64,000 nt of DNA from Negativicutes bacterium (GTDB taxonomy: Bacteria; Bacillota_C; Negativicutes; Sporomusales_B; JARLHX01). Under the pieces are notes generated by a model, which ran no database searches, was not told the origin of the DNA, and was given only the letters and a program-made list of their open reading frames with translations. Position 1 is the stretch's first letter, and each line of letters begins with the position of its first letter. Below, one piece after another: positions 33,116-42,813 of this stretch. The stretch spans positions 89,985 through 153,984 of the forward strand of contig JARLHX010000280.1 of NCBI GenBank assembly GCA_031292035.1. The letters run 5' to 3'. Made by a program: the position numbers and the translations under genes.

Positions 33116-36100
33116 TTATTTGCTCCCATTACTACGGCTGAAAGCTGCCTCGGCTTTTAAACCCTTTATCCGCTCCAAGATAGCCTGATAGTTAAACCAT
33201 TTGCCAAACGGGTTGGTCTGGAAATACAGAAATATGATTGGTGTTATAATCAGCGTAAACACCGTGGAAGTCAAAAGACCGCCGATGATCACCCAGGCCA
33301 TGCACACCCTTGTTTCGGACCCCTCTGTCATCGCCAGAGCGGTCGGGAGCATGCCCACCACCATGGTTATCGTTGTCATAAATATCGGCTTCAGTCTGGT
33401 TTTTCCGGCCTCGACGATCGCGTCAAAGGCACTCTCGCCACGCTCCATTAAGGTAAGGGTATAATCCAGCAACAAGGTTCCGTTTTTCGCCACAAGTCCA
33501 TCCATTACCAGTATGCCGATCAGCGAATAAAGATTGATCGTATTGTGGGTAATAGCAAGTAGCAGCAGCGACCCGATTAAGCCAAGCGGCAGTGAAAACA
33601 TCCTGATCAGCGGTGTTGAAAGTGACTCATAAAGCACAGCCAGCAGCATATACACCAGTACCAGCGACAAGGCCAGGGCCTGGTACATTTGGCCAAAAGT
33701 ATCCTGCATGCTGGTGGCTTGCCCGGCAAAACGATAGGCGACCCCTTGCCCCAGTACATCGGGTGTTATTCTGCCGGCAATGTCATTTAGAACTTCTTGC
33801 AGTGCCCGGTCGGTGATATTGGCCGTGATCGTAATAGACCGTTGTTTATCAATCCGGAATAATTGCACCGGACCGGTGCCTTCCGTGATTTTCGCAACAT
33901 CACCAAGCGCGATCTGGAATTTACCGGCCATGATCGGCAACGACTTGATATCAGACAGTCTGAAACCGTCGCTGCCCTTTAGCCTCACATTAATATCGGT
34001 ATCTTGCCCGTCGTTACTCGGATCATTGGCGTAAACACCAGCCTGTTGCCCGGTAATAGCGACGTTGAAAACATTGGTTACCTCGGCAACCGACGTATTA
34101 AAAAATTTCACTCTCTCCCGGTCCACAGCCAGTTGGATCTCCGGCATTCCTTCGGTATAGTTGCTTTTGACATCTTTCAGACCTTTTACCTGGGAAAGGA
34201 CGCTCAGCACCTGGGAATTGGCTTTTACCAGTGTCTCCATGTTAGCGCCAAGCAACTGAATCTGAACCGGAGCCGATGATCCCCCTCCCCCGGAACCGGA
34301 AACCCCGGCCACGGAAGACTGTGTTTCACTGACCCTGGTGCTTGCGTTCGTAATATTTTGGGCAGCATAGGCCCTTACTTGGTCAGTGACTTCCCAGACG
34401 CTGCGTTTGCGGTCTTTTCTATCGACAAGCTGCACTGAGATTGAGCCGTTGTTAGTGGTCGGCCTGCCAACACTTGATAAGTAGTTTGTCACTTCCGGCA
34501 CGGTCTGCAAATATTGTTCAAGATTGGCAATGACCTTGTTGGTCTGTTCAATATTTTGCCCGACAGGCAATTCAACCGCTATCCGAAAGCCAGCCTCGTC
34601 GGTTCGGGGCATATATTCCGCCCCGATGAAGCCTAGCGGAATTAATGCAATTGAAAACGCAAAAAGGGTCAAAACACCGACAATGACCTTTTTCCGGTTA
34701 GCCAAAGCTTTTCTTAGGATTTTCTCATATTGGACAGTCGCGTTTTCTTCCAACCGGTTCATAAAGTCCCAGGTACGCCCCTTGGCCTCGACTAGCCCAT
34801 TTTTAAACAGGATAGAGGCAATCATCGGGGTAAGGGTAAAGGAAACGAACATCGAGAACAAGGTCGCAAATACAATCGTAAGGCCAAACTGGCGGAAAAA
34901 CTGCCCGGTCATTCCGGTCATAAAGGCAATCGGCATGAACACAACCACGTCACAAAGGGTAATCGCAATAGCCGCCATGCCTATTTCGTTTCGCCCTTCC
35001 TCGGCGGCTGCTGCCGGGGTTTTTCCCATATTCATATGCCTGTGGATGTTTTCCAGCACAACAATCGAATCATCCACCAAAATGCCGATACACAGCGCCA
35101 TCCCCATCAGTGACATCATGTTGAAACTGAAACCAGCAATATACATGATAAAGAAGGTAGAGATCAGCGAAGTCGGAATGGCGATAATAACGGCAACAGT
35201 GGACCGCCATCCCCGAAGGAACAGATAGAGTATCAAGCCGGTGGTGAAAAGGCCTTCCATCAAACTGCCGAGCGTATTGGAAAGGGAATTGCTGACATAC
35301 TGGGCTGCATCGGTAATAACGACGAATTTGTAGTTGGGATATTCCGCCTGTAAACCAGCCAATTGCTCCCGGACGTTTTTGACGGTACTGACAATGTTGG
35401 CATCGCTGTTCATATAGACCGACAAAGAAACGGCATCTGACCCGTTGGTACGGCTGTAACGGGTAACCCGGGCGTCCTGTTCCTTGATGGTAGCCACGTC
35501 TTTCAGCGGTATGGCAACCCCGGCGGCGTTAGGCACATTTATTTTGGCAATTTCTTCGGGAGTCAGATATTGAGCAACCAGCCGGACGTCAGCCTGCGTA
35601 TTCTTGTTATATACCGTACCGGAAGGAAGTAATACATTTTCGCCTTTTATTGAATTCACAATCTGATTCAGCGTCAGATTGTAAAAGCGCAGTTTGTTCC
35701 GGTCGACCTCTACGGCTACCTCTTTATCCCGGCCGCCGTCAAGCTGCACTTCGGAAACTCCGTCCGCCCGCTGCAGCCGTTCTTTAAAAATATTGTTTGC
35801 CTTGGAATATACATCATCAAGCGGCTCCGCCGATAGCACCGCGATTTCCAGCACTGCCGACGCGTTGACATCCCGTTTGACCACCACCGGCTCATCAATG
35901 CCGTCAGGCAGGCCCCTTCTGGCGGAGTTGACCTGTTTCGTCGCATCGATGGAAGCAATATCCGCGTTGGCAGTTAAATCGAATTCCATGATGATCGTTG
36001 CATTTCCCGGACTGGCAATCGAAGTGATATGTTTTACATGAGCCACCGAAGACAATGCCTCTTCCAATGGCTTAATTACCTGAGTCTCCATTTCCGAAGT

Positions 36101-36265
36101 GCCTGCGCCATCATAATGAACAGAAATCGTGACATATGGCGTATTCAGGGCCGGAAGCAGCTCAACCCCTATCTTCTGAAAACTATATAGACCAAGCACC
36201 ACGAACAGCATAATAATCATTGTAATGCCGATCGGTCGCTGTATGGAAAATCGGGTAATATTCAC
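33116..36265 (-). CDS. RND efflux permease (AcrB/HAE1 type)
   Basis: 1049 residues, the standard AcrB length, with 12 membrane segments and two large periplasmic loops. Proton-relay residues are visible: the Asp pair in GILVDDSIVVLENIHRH (helix 4) and the Lys in VAKNGTLLLDY (helix 10). A Gly/Ser-rich insert (GVSGSGGGGSS) lies in the second porter loop. The GTG at 36265 after AGAGGTGG starts the usual NITRFSIQRP sequence. It is co-transcribed with the upstream adaptor gene. No outer-membrane channel gene is adjacent. Confidence 0.94.
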   Translation of the reverse strand: MNITRFSIQRPIGITMIIMLFVVLGLYSFQKIGVELLPALNTPYVTISVHYDGAGTSEMETQVIKPLEEALSSVAHVKHITSIASPGNATIIMEFDLTANADIASIDATKQVNSARRGLPDGIDEPVVVKRDVNASAVLEIAVLSAEPLDDVYSKANNIFKERLQRADGVSEVQLDGGRDKEVAVEVDRNKLRFYNLTLNQIVNSIKGENVLLPSGTVYNKNTQADVRLVAQYLTPEEIAKINVPNAAGVAIPLKDVATIKEQDARVTRYSRTNGSDAVSLSVYMNSDANIVSTVKNVREQLAGLQAEYPNYKFVVITDAAQYVSNSLSNTLGSLMEGLFTTGLILYLFLRGWRSTVAVIIAIPTSLISTFFIMYIAGFSFNMMSLMGMALCIGILVDDSIVVLENIHRHMNMGKTPAAAAEEGRNEIGMAAIAITLCDVVVFMPIAFMTGMTGQFFRQFGLTIVFATLFSMFVSFTLTPMIASILFKNGLVEAKGRTWDFMNRLEENATVQYEKILRKALANRKKVIVGVLTLFAFSIALIPLGFIGAEYMPRTDEAGFRIAVELPVGQNIEQTNKVIANLEQYLQTVPEVTNYLSSVGRPTTNNGSISVQLVDRKDRKRSVWEVTDQVRAYAAQNITNASTRVSETQSSVAGVSGSGGGGSSAPVQIQLLGANMETLVKANSQVLSVLSQVKGLKDVKSNYTEGMPEIQLAVDRERVKFFNTSVAEVTNVFNVAITGQQAGVYANDPSNDGQDTDINVRLKGSDGFRLSDIKSLPIMAGKFQIALGDVAKITEGTGPVQLFRIDKQRSITITANITDRALQEVLNDIAGRITPDVLGQGVAYRFAGQATSMQDTFGQMYQALALSLVLVYMLLAVLYESLSTPLIRMFSLPLGLIGSLLLLAITHNTINLYSLIGILVMDGLVAKNGTLLLDYTLTLMERGESAFDAIVEAGKTRLKPIFMTTITMVVGMLPTALAMTEGSETRVCMAWVIIGGLLTSTVFTLIITPIIFLYFQTNPFGKWFNYQAILERIKGLKAEAAFSRSNGSK

Positions 36266-36302
36266 GTTACCACCACCTCTGGTTTCCAATTCGCTGCGCC
36301 GG

Positions 36303-37562
36303 CTATTTAGGCACCGCAGAAGGCTCGACAACAATCCCGGCTTTCAGCCGCGCCAGGTTAGAAACAGCGATCCGCTCGCCTTCGCTGACTCCTTTTGTGA
36401 TTTCGACGAATTTGTCATTGCGTAAACCAATCTGAACATTGCGTTCAACAACCTGATTATTGTCATCGATAATCAGCACCTTATCCCTGCCGTTCATTGA
36501 AATAACCGCTTCTTTCGGCACAAATATGGTCTTAGGACGCAAGAGTATACTAATGTCGGTTCGCGCAAACATCCCTGCCTTGAGAGTATCATCAATATCC
36601 TCCAGTGCCAGCCTGACGGTAAAAGATTGGGTTGTCGCGTCCAAGGCCGGACTGATATAAATGATTTTACCATTATAGGTTTTTCCCAGGGATTCAATCG
36701 CAACCTTAGCAGGCATTCCTGCCACAATCTGGCCGACATCCTGTTCAGACACCGGACAATCTACATATATTTTGCTATTATCAACAATCGACAATAATTT
36801 CTGGCCAGCCTGAACAAAATTGCCGACTTCCGCTTGCCTGAAGCCTATAACCCCGCCTCGCGGCGCTCGCATGATCATATCGTCCCTTTGGTTTTGCAGT
36901 GCGTATATGCCGCCCTGGGCTTTGTCCCTCGCGGCTTGCTTGGACATAACGGACGCCGAGCTGCCTGCCATAAGCTGGTTGGCCCAGATATCTACGGCAG
37001 CTTTTGCCGCAACCACGGTTTGTTCGGCATTATCCAGCGCCTGTTTGGATACCGCTCCTGTTTCATATAACGTCTTATATCTTTGATAATTCGTTAAGCT
37101 AAGCTGGTAATCAGACTTGGCCTTTTCGTAACTGGACTGAAAGGTTGCGTTGCTTTCGACGGCGTCTGCATCGGCCCCCCGTAAAGAAGCTTCATTTTGA
37201 GCCAGCGCAGCGTCAATGTCGTCAGTATCCTGTACAAGCAACAACTGTCCAGATTCAACCCGCTGGCCGAGCGCGACGTTAATTTGCGTAATTTTACCGG
37301 AATATTTGGCCGAAATGTCCACTTGCGATTCCGGTACCGTTTTACCTGTCAATTCGATTTTTCGCGTCATATCCCGGCGCTCGAGCTGCAAGATATCGAC
37401 AACAGGCTTAATGTCGGAAGAGCGCTGGGTTACAACTGCTTTTTGCGACTGATAACCATAGAGTGCCAATGCCAAAATGACAAGAGAAACAATACCAATT
37501 ACTATTTTGATTTTTTTGTTATTCGCCAGCCTGCGCTGTCCGGTATTCGGCGTACCGCTCAA
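36303..37562 (-). CDS. RND efflux periplasmic adaptor (HlyD/MFP family)
   Basis: 419 residues: N-terminal membrane anchor (about 18-38), first lipoyl half (GKITQINVALGQRVESG), a helical hairpin (about residues 115-215), second lipoyl half (APRGGVIGFRQAEVGNFV), then beta-barrel and membrane-proximal domains. Start is TTG, nine bases after GAGGAG. No lipobox Cys, so it is anchored by its helix. It precedes the permease by 37 bases. Confidence 0.92.
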   Translation of the reverse strand: MSGTPNTGQRRLANNKKIKIVIGIVSLVILALALYGYQSQKAVVTQRSSDIKPVVDILQLERRDMTRKIELTGKTVPESQVDISAKYSGKITQINVALGQRVESGQLLLVQDTDDIDAALAQNEASLRGADADAVESNATFQSSYEKAKSDYQLSLTNYQRYKTLYETGAVSKQALDNAEQTVVAAKAAVDIWANQLMAGSSASVMSKQAARDKAQGGIYALQNQRDDMIMRAPRGGVIGFRQAEVGNFVQAGQKLLSIVDNSKIYVDCPVSEQDVGQIVAGMPAKVAIESLGKTYNGKIIYISPALDATTQSFTVRLALEDIDDTLKAGMFARTDISILLRPKTIFVPKEAVISMNGRDKVLIIDDNNQVVERNVQIGLRNDKFVEITKGVSEGERIAVSNLARLKAGIVVEPSAVPK

Positions 37563-37671
37563 TTCACTTCACTCCTCAGGGTTCTATCCTTTGCCAATAT
37601 AGACTTGTTCTGTCAGCATATGTATGTTGGTTGTCTACGCATATAGGGCGGTAGTAAGTTGACAACAATAA

Positions 37672-37782
37672 TCATTGGAACATTTCATTGCTATAAAGAT
37701 AACGGGTAAATATGCCAAAACTATGACATCCACCGCCACCAACCCCGCATACTCCCACTATAACATTCCAGTCCCGAAGCAA
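37672..37782 (-). CDS. possible 36-residue Gly-rich peptide
   Basis: TTG frame with AAGGAGG five bases upstream. It contains VIVGVCGVGGGGCHSFGIF, with two Cys flanking a Gly run. The ribosome site is good, but the start codon is weak and a second frame is open in the same place. Could be a small secreted or signalling peptide, or chance. Confidence 0.22.
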   Translation of the reverse strand: MLRDWNVIVGVCGVGGGGCHSFGIFTRYLYSNEMFQ

Positions 37783-38061
37783 AAAAACCTCCTTGCCTTA
37801 TGCCTGGAAGGTGTTGTAAACCAGGCAGTCCACCACCCAAAGCAAGATAAAACAGCCGCACTAAGGCACCAAGGTAGCAGATTTGTTCAAGCCTGTAAGC
37901 AAAAAGACACCCGCACATGGCCTTTCGTGGATATTAGGGAGTTATTTCATAAACATGGATTGGAGTAAAGTTAAACAAGCAAAAAAGAAGCCTCCGCTAA
38001 AAAAGCGATAGTAGCAAAACGGGCAGACGACAAGAACTAAAAGCGCATAGGCAATAAAATC

Positions 38062-38090
38062 AAAAATCCCGGGTTCCTAAGAACCCGGGA
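38062..38090 (-). terminator. intrinsic terminator after tRNA-Pro(GGG)
   Basis: 10-bp perfect stem (38067-38076 with 38081-38090) and five T on the minus strand. Confidence 0.9.
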
Positions 38091-38104
38091 ATCTTCGTTA
38101 TAAC

Positions 38105-38181
38105 TGGTCGGAGCGACACGACTTGAACGTGCGGCCTCTACCACCCCAAGGTAGCGCTCTACCAAACTGAGCTACGCCCCG
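38105..38181 (-). tRNA. tRNA-Pro (anticodon GGG)
   Basis: 77-nt cloverleaf: acceptor CGGGGCG/CGCTCCG with one G-T pair, anticodon stem CTACC/GGTAG and loop TTGGGGT giving GGG, T loop TTCAAGT. CCA encoded. Reads CCC and CCT codons; the window also has the CGG isoacceptor. Confidence 0.95.
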
Positions 38182-38194
38182 ACTGACAAAGTCT

Positions 38195-38223
38195 ATTCTA
38201 CCGTCTTTTCAGTCGACTGTCAA
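38195..38223 (-). promoter_or_regulatory. promoter of tRNA-Pro(GGG)
   Basis: TTGACA (38223-38218), 17 bases, TAGAAT (38200-38195) on the minus strand. The -35 hexamer overlaps the thrB stop codon. Confidence 0.88.
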
Positions 38224-39134
38224 GGCGCTGCTACAATCTTTGCGCCGTTGCTATCGATGTTTAACGCAAGATAGCTGGCTTTTACAGCGTGACGCGCAAA
38301 GGCCTGCACCATGGCTTCGCCGATTGCCGCCTCATATTCTTGTGTAAAGGCGATCAGACATGGTCCGGCGCCGCTTAAGGTCGCCCCGAAGGCGCCTTTC
38401 TCGATGGCGGCGACAAGAACATCCGGCATCCCGGGGATAAGCTTTTCCCGGTAGGGCTGGTGGAGACGGTCTTCCAATGCATATTTCAAAGATTCGAAGC
38501 GGCCTTGGCATAAAGCACCAACAAGCAAGGCAGCACGGCTGACGTTAAATATCGCGTCCTGCAAAGAAACGGTTTTCGGCAGAACCTGCCGCGCAACTCT
38601 GGTTGACAGGCCAAAATCGGGAACAGCCACCACCAGTTTCAGCGGAACAGGTGGGATAAAGCGGATGAAGTGCGGAGTGTCGCCCCGCAGGATGCTGACG
38701 GTGATACCTCCAAATATGGCTGGCGCTACATTATCGGGATGGCCTTCCATCCGGGTAGCCAATTCAAAGATGGTTTGCTGCGAAAGTTGCCCCCCGGTGG
38801 CCGCGTTGGCCCCCACTAGCCCGGCAACGATGGCTGCCGCGCTGCTCCCAAGGCCGCGAGCCAAAGGCACGGTGTTGCTCATCTGGATGTGAATGCCGGT
38901 GAAAGTGCTCCCGGTCAGGCGCAACACTTCCCGGACGGCGCGGAAGGCAATATTTCTTTCGTCCACAGGAATAAGTCCTGCGCCTTCGCCAGTAATCTCG
39001 ATCAGGGTGCTGTCGTCATCGTTGAGGGTTAAAGTCATCTCGTTGTATATGGTGCAAGCAATGCCAATGGTATCAAAGCCTGGACCACAATTTGCCGTTG
39101 TTCCTGGTACGCGTACTTTTACGGTTACAGCCAT
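38220..39134 (-). CDS. thrB: homoserine kinase
   Basis: 304-residue GHMP kinase that phosphorylates homoserine for threonine synthesis. The ATP-binding motif PLARGLGSSAAAI is at about residues 91-103, and the N-terminal VRVPGTTANCGPGFDTIG is typical. GGGGAGG precedes the ATG. Last gene of pheB-hom-thrB; thrC is not adjacent. Confidence 0.95.
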   Translation of the reverse strand: MAVTVKVRVPGTTANCGPGFDTIGIACTIYNEMTLTLNDDDSTLIEITGEGAGLIPVDERNIAFRAVREVLRLTGSTFTGIHIQMSNTVPLARGLGSSAAAIVAGLVGANAATGGQLSQQTIFELATRMEGHPDNVAPAIFGGITVSILRGDTPHFIRFIPPVPLKLVVAVPDFGLSTRVARQVLPKTVSLQDAIFNVSRAALLVGALCQGRFESLKYALEDRLHQPYREKLIPGMPDVLVAAIEKGAFGATLSGAGPCLIAFTQEYEAAIGEAMVQAFARHAVKASYLALNIDSNGAKIVAAP

Positions 39135-39150
39135 AATTCCTCCCCGGGGT

Positions 39151-40446
39151 TTATCCGATATCTTCCGTGACCACCCGGATCACGCTGCTGATTTTCGTGA
39201 CTGCCGACATGCCTGACAGGGTGCTGAGAGCCATATGCATGCTGGCGTGCGATACACTATAGGTAATTAAAACGATTTCAGCGTCACGGTTGACCTTGCG
39301 TTTTTGAATAACCGAATGCAGACTGACGCCTTGCGCTCCAAAGGCACCGGCGATGGCAGCCAGGACCCCTGGCTGGTCAGCGACCTGGAGGCGGATATAA
39401 TACGGCGACTGAGTGAACTCTGCTGAGCAGAGCGGTTTATTGTCAAAGCAGGTGCAGAGAATCCGGCTGCTGACATTATGGCGAATATCACGGGCCACGT
39501 CGATGATATCGGCTACCACGGCGCTGGCAGTAGGCATCTCTCCGGCGCCACGGCCGTAAAACATCGTTTCGCCGACAGCGTCCCCTTTAACGAAAATAGC
39601 GTTGAATACGTCGTTGACCGAGGCGAGGGGATGGGTTCTGGGAATAAAAGCAGGATGCACCCGTACATCGACTCCATTGTCAGTGTCACGGGCAATGGCC
39701 AGGAGTTTGATCACATAGTCAAGTTCCCCCGCATACTCAATATCCTCCGGCGTAATGCCGGTGATGCCTTCGACATAGACGTCGTCAAGGGTCACCCGGG
39801 TACTGAAGGCGATTGATGCCAAAATGGCGATTTTACGGGCTGCATCAAGGCCACCCACATCGGCGGTGGGGTCGGATTCGGCGTAGCCTTTGGCTTGGGC
39901 TTCAGCCAACACGGTGGCGTAGTCCATTTTTTCCTTGGTCATTTTGGTCAGCATATAATTGGTGGTACCGTTGACAATCCCCATGATTTCTGTAATTTTG
40001 TTGCCGGCCAGACATTGTTTGAGGGGCCGGATAATGGGAATCCCGCCACCCACGCTGGCTTCAAAAAGGAGATCGACTGAATGTTCTTCCGCTGCGGCAA
40101 AGAGTTCGCGGCCGAATCTGGCGACTACGTCCTTGTTGGCAGTGACAACATGCTTCCCTGCCCGCAAGGCCCGGAGAATATAGTCTTTGGCTGGCTCCTC
40201 GCCACCCATGAGTTCTACAACAATGCTGATATCCGGGTCATCCAAAATATCATTGATGTCGGTGGTAAATTGGGCATCGACGGAGACGCTGCGCGCCTTG
40301 TCAGGATTACGGACAAGGATTTTTTTAATATGTACCGGCGCACCAATTTTTTGGGCAATATTTTCACCGTTTCCGGCAAGTACTTTGGCCACGCCCGAAC
40401 CCACTGTTCCTAATCCCAGTAATCCGATGTTGATTGTTTTTTCCAT
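39151..40446 (-). CDS. hom: homoserine dehydrogenase
   Basis: 431 residues. NAD(P)-binding GLGTVGSGVAK at the N-terminus, catalytic domain with GGIPIIRPLKQ and NGTTNYMLT, and a C-terminal ACT domain (about residues 350-425, starting YIRLQVADQPGVLA) that normally gives threonine feedback. Reduces aspartate semialdehyde to homoserine. GGAG lies ten bases before the ATG. Ends 16 bases before thrB. Confidence 0.96.
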   Translation of the reverse strand: MEKTINIGLLGLGTVGSGVAKVLAGNGENIAQKIGAPVHIKKILVRNPDKARSVSVDAQFTTDINDILDDPDISIVVELMGGEEPAKDYILRALRAGKHVVTANKDVVARFGRELFAAAEEHSVDLLFEASVGGGIPIIRPLKQCLAGNKITEIMGIVNGTTNYMLTKMTKEKMDYATVLAEAQAKGYAESDPTADVGGLDAARKIAILASIAFSTRVTLDDVYVEGITGITPEDIEYAGELDYVIKLLAIARDTDNGVDVRVHPAFIPRTHPLASVNDVFNAIFVKGDAVGETMFYGRGAGEMPTASAVVADIIDVARDIRHNVSSRILCTCFDNKPLCSAEFTQSPYYIRLQVADQPGVLAAIAGAFGAQGVSLHSVIQKRKVNRDAEIVLITYSVSHASMHMALSTLSGMSAVTKISSVIRVVTEDIG

Positions 40447-40469
40447 GAAATGTCCACTCCTATAAAATG

Positions 40470-40916
40470 TTATGCTTGTCCCAGCACTTCGAGCCGCTTG
40501 ACGCCGTCCACCATGCGCAATTTGTCTAAAAGAGCCTCCAGATCAATCACCAGGTCCATCGTTTCGACAGAGATGGTGGCATTGGCCACACCCTGCAGGG
40601 GAATTCCCTGGTTAATGGTCAGAATACTGCCGCGCTCCCCGGCGATGGTGTTGAGCACCCGGGACAATACACCAGGCTTATGCTCGAGAAGTACCGCTAA
40701 AGTCACAATTTTTTCTTTGCTGGCCTCGTAAAACGGAAAGACAAAATCCTTATATTTGTAATAAGCACTACGACTAAGCTCCATCTTTTCAACTGCTTCG
40801 TTAATGGTGCGGACGTCACCACGCTTTAAGAGTTCCTTGACTTTTATCGTCTTTTTAATTGCTTCCGGCAGGATTTCTTCTCTGACTAGATAAAAAACCG
40901 ACTTTTGCGCCGACAT
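40470..40916 (-). CDS. ACT domain protein, PheB family (UPF0735)
   Basis: 148 residues. The N-terminal half is helical with a helix-turn-helix-like stretch (KELLKRGDVRTINEAVEKM, then SRSAYYKYKD); the C-terminal half is an ACT domain (VTLAVLLEHKPGVLSRVL). This family is regularly found before hom or with pheA and is thought to be an amino-acid-responsive regulator. AGGGAAATGA precedes the ATG. First gene of the threonine operon. Confidence 0.88.
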   Translation of the reverse strand: MSAQKSVFYLVREEILPEAIKKTIKVKELLKRGDVRTINEAVEKMELSRSAYYKYKDFVFPFYEASKEKIVTLAVLLEHKPGVLSRVLNTIAGERGSILTINQGIPLQGVANATISVETMDLVIDLEALLDKLRMVDGVKRLEVLGQA

Positions 40917-40970
40917 TCATTTCCCTCCCTCAGTATTGTACAAACGGATACTTATCTTTGTATAGTAGAC

Positions 40971-41000
40971 ATTATAACATTAGCCTTATTGTAAAAACAA
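40971..41000 (-). promoter_or_regulatory. promoter of pheB-hom-thrB
   Basis: TTGTTT (41000-40995), 18 bases, TATAAT (40976-40971) on the minus strand, 55 bases before the start codon. Confidence 0.6.
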
Positions 41001-41009
41001 GGGATCGGA

Positions 41010-41041
41010 AAAAAAAATAAAGTCAGTCTGTACAGACTGAC
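41010..41041 (-). terminator. intrinsic terminator after spoIVA
   Basis: A 20-base perfect palindrome (41022-41041) followed on the minus strand by a long T-rich tract. Confidence 0.88.
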
Positions 41042-41050
41042 CAGACGCGG

Positions 41051-42529
41051 TCAAAAGATGATGCAAATTAGGCCGCCGCTACCGTCATTGACCACTTTCT
41101 GCAGGGTTTCACGCAGCTTAATCTGGGCATTTTCCGGCATGGAGGTGAGCTTGTTCTGAATGCTTTCCCGTACCAGGGCATTGAGAGATTTGCCAAATAG
41201 ATTGGTGCGCCAGATTTTTTCCGGTTCGCCTTCAAATTCGCGGAGCAGATATTGAATGAGTTCCTCACTCTGCCGCTCGGTGCCGATTACTGGTGATATT
41301 TCCGCCTGGACGTCGGTTTTGATGATATGTAGCGATGGTGCCGATGCCTTCAGCCGAACGCCGAACCGATTACCGGTGCGGATAATCTCCGGTTCTTCCA
41401 GCACCATTTCATCCAGCTGTGGCGGCACGATTCCATAGCCGGTGAGTCGTACCTGCTCAAGGGCACTCGAGATTTTGTCATACTCCCGTTTCGCGCCCGC
41501 CAGATCCCGCATCAACCTGAGTACATGATGTTCGCCGCTGATAGTAAATCCGGTGAGCTCTTCCAGGACTTGATACAAGAGTTCACTGCGGGCGGTCATC
41601 TCAATGACGGCCACACCGCTGCCGAGATCCATGTCATGGAGAATGACATCGGCGACAAAATCATAGCCTGATAGATCATCGATCGCCCTGTCGATATCGC
41701 GCAGCCGCCGCACATATTGCACCACATCCCGCACAGCGCCGTCGAATTTCTGCCTGAGCCAGTGTTCGGTCTCCAGTTCTTCCACCCAACGCGGCAGAGT
41801 GATATTGACTTCCTTCACCGGGAATTCATACAATACTTCCTGCAGAACGGCATAGATATCGTCATGAGTCATCTGCATGCAGTCCACCGGAATGACCGGC
41901 ACGTCATATTTATTCTCCAGTTTGGCGACAAGTTCACGAGTTTCCTTGGCAGATGGATTGCCGGTGTTGAGGATAATCAAAAATGGCTTTTGCAGTTCTT
42001 TGAGTTCATTGATTACTCGTTCTTCTGCCGGAATATATTTATCCCGTGCCAGGTCGGTCACCGAGCCGTCGGTAGTCACTACCAAACCGATGGTGGAGTG
42101 TTCGGATATCACTTTTTTTGTGCCGATTTCAGCCGCTTCCTGAAAGGGAATCTCTTCATCAAACCACGGTGTCAACACCATCCGTGGTCCTTCCTCTTCC
42201 TCATAGCCAAGAGCCCCGTCCACCGTATACCCTACGCAATCGACCACCCTCACCCGGACCGAAACGTTGTCTTTTACGGTGATCTCCACAGCTTCGTTAG
42301 GGATGAATTTGGGCTCGGTGGTCATGATGGTTCTTCCAGCAGCGCTTTGCGGCAATTCGTCTTTTGCTCGGATTTTATCATACGGATCGGCAATGTTCGG
42401 CAATACCATTATTTCCATAAACCGTTTGATAAACGTTGACTTCCCGGTCCGCACCGGACCCACCACGCCGATATAGACATCACCCCCGGTACGTTCGGCA
42501 ATATCCCGGAACAGGTCGAACTTTTCCAT
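41051..42529 (-). CDS. spoIVA: stage IV sporulation protein A (spore coat ATPase)
   Basis: SpoIVA polymerises around the forespore using ATP and forms the base of the coat, anchored by SpoVM. From ATG 42529 the protein has 492 residues, the same as in B. subtilis. The Walker A GPVRTGKST is near residue 25 and the Walker B-like VVDCVGYT near residue 97. The extreme C-terminus GGLICIIF is the conserved SpoVM-contacting end. GGGAGGG precedes the ATG at eleven bases. Monocistronic, with a sigma-E-like promoter. Confidence 0.97.
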   Translation of the reverse strand: MEKFDLFRDIAERTGGDVYIGVVGPVRTGKSTFIKRFMEIMVLPNIADPYDKIRAKDELPQSAAGRTIMTTEPKFIPNEAVEITVKDNVSVRVRVVDCVGYTVDGALGYEEEEGPRMVLTPWFDEEIPFQEAAEIGTKKVISEHSTIGLVVTTDGSVTDLARDKYIPAEERVINELKELQKPFLIILNTGNPSAKETRELVAKLENKYDVPVIPVDCMQMTHDDIYAVLQEVLYEFPVKEVNITLPRWVEELETEHWLRQKFDGAVRDVVQYVRRLRDIDRAIDDLSGYDFVADVILHDMDLGSGVAVIEMTARSELLYQVLEELTGFTISGEHHVLRLMRDLAGAKREYDKISSALEQVRLTGYGIVPPQLDEMVLEEPEIIRTGNRFGVRLKASAPSLHIIKTDVQAEISPVIGTERQSEELIQYLLREFEGEPEKIWRTNLFGKSLNALVRESIQNKLTSMPENAQIKLRETLQKVVNDGSGGLICIIF

Positions 42530-42673
42530 TCTATTTGTTTCCCTCCCCCTACTCACTGGTTCTAATCAAACTGAGCAACTGCTCCGCAAAGCCTTGTCAC
42601 CCCTCCCTCGACTCGTTCTCACAAAAGATAGGAAAGGTTCCCGCTAACCGGTAAACCCGAATTAATCATTATA

Positions 42674-42701
42674 AATATATGACATGCCGCTAAGATTATT
42701 A
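42674..42701 (-). promoter_or_regulatory. possible sigma-E promoter of spoIVA
   Basis: TAATAAT (42701-42695), 13 bases, CATATATT (42681-42674) on the minus strand; 6 of 7 matches to each sigma-E element, with a spacer one base short of the usual 14. B. subtilis spoIVA is sigma-E dependent. Confidence 0.4.
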
Positions 42702-42773
42702 CAAATTGAAAAAAGAGTATAAAAAGCGTCACCCCGTGCCTGGCGGAGAATGACACAACGATTTGGGGGCAGC

Positions 42774-42804
42774 AAAAAACGCCAAGCCCATGGCCTGACG
42801 TTTT
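42774..42804 (-). terminator. intrinsic terminator after the S41-like gene
   Basis: Imperfect 13-pair stem (42776-42788 with 42791-42804) with six T on the minus strand. Confidence 0.7.
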
Positions 42805-42813
42805 CTCCCCGCG

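Larger units (their letters stand above)
37563..38104. other. intergenic stretch between the RND operon and tRNA-Pro
   Basis: About 540 bases. It holds the RND operon upstream region, a low-confidence 36-codon frame at 37672-37782, and the tRNA terminator at the right end. Longer frames in it lack start signals and I did not recognise a gene remnant. Confidence 0.5.

Noticed and set aside
37675..37968. 97-codon plus-strand frame
   Set aside because: Starts at TTG with no ribosome site and matches no family I know; a competing minus-strand frame exists in the same place.
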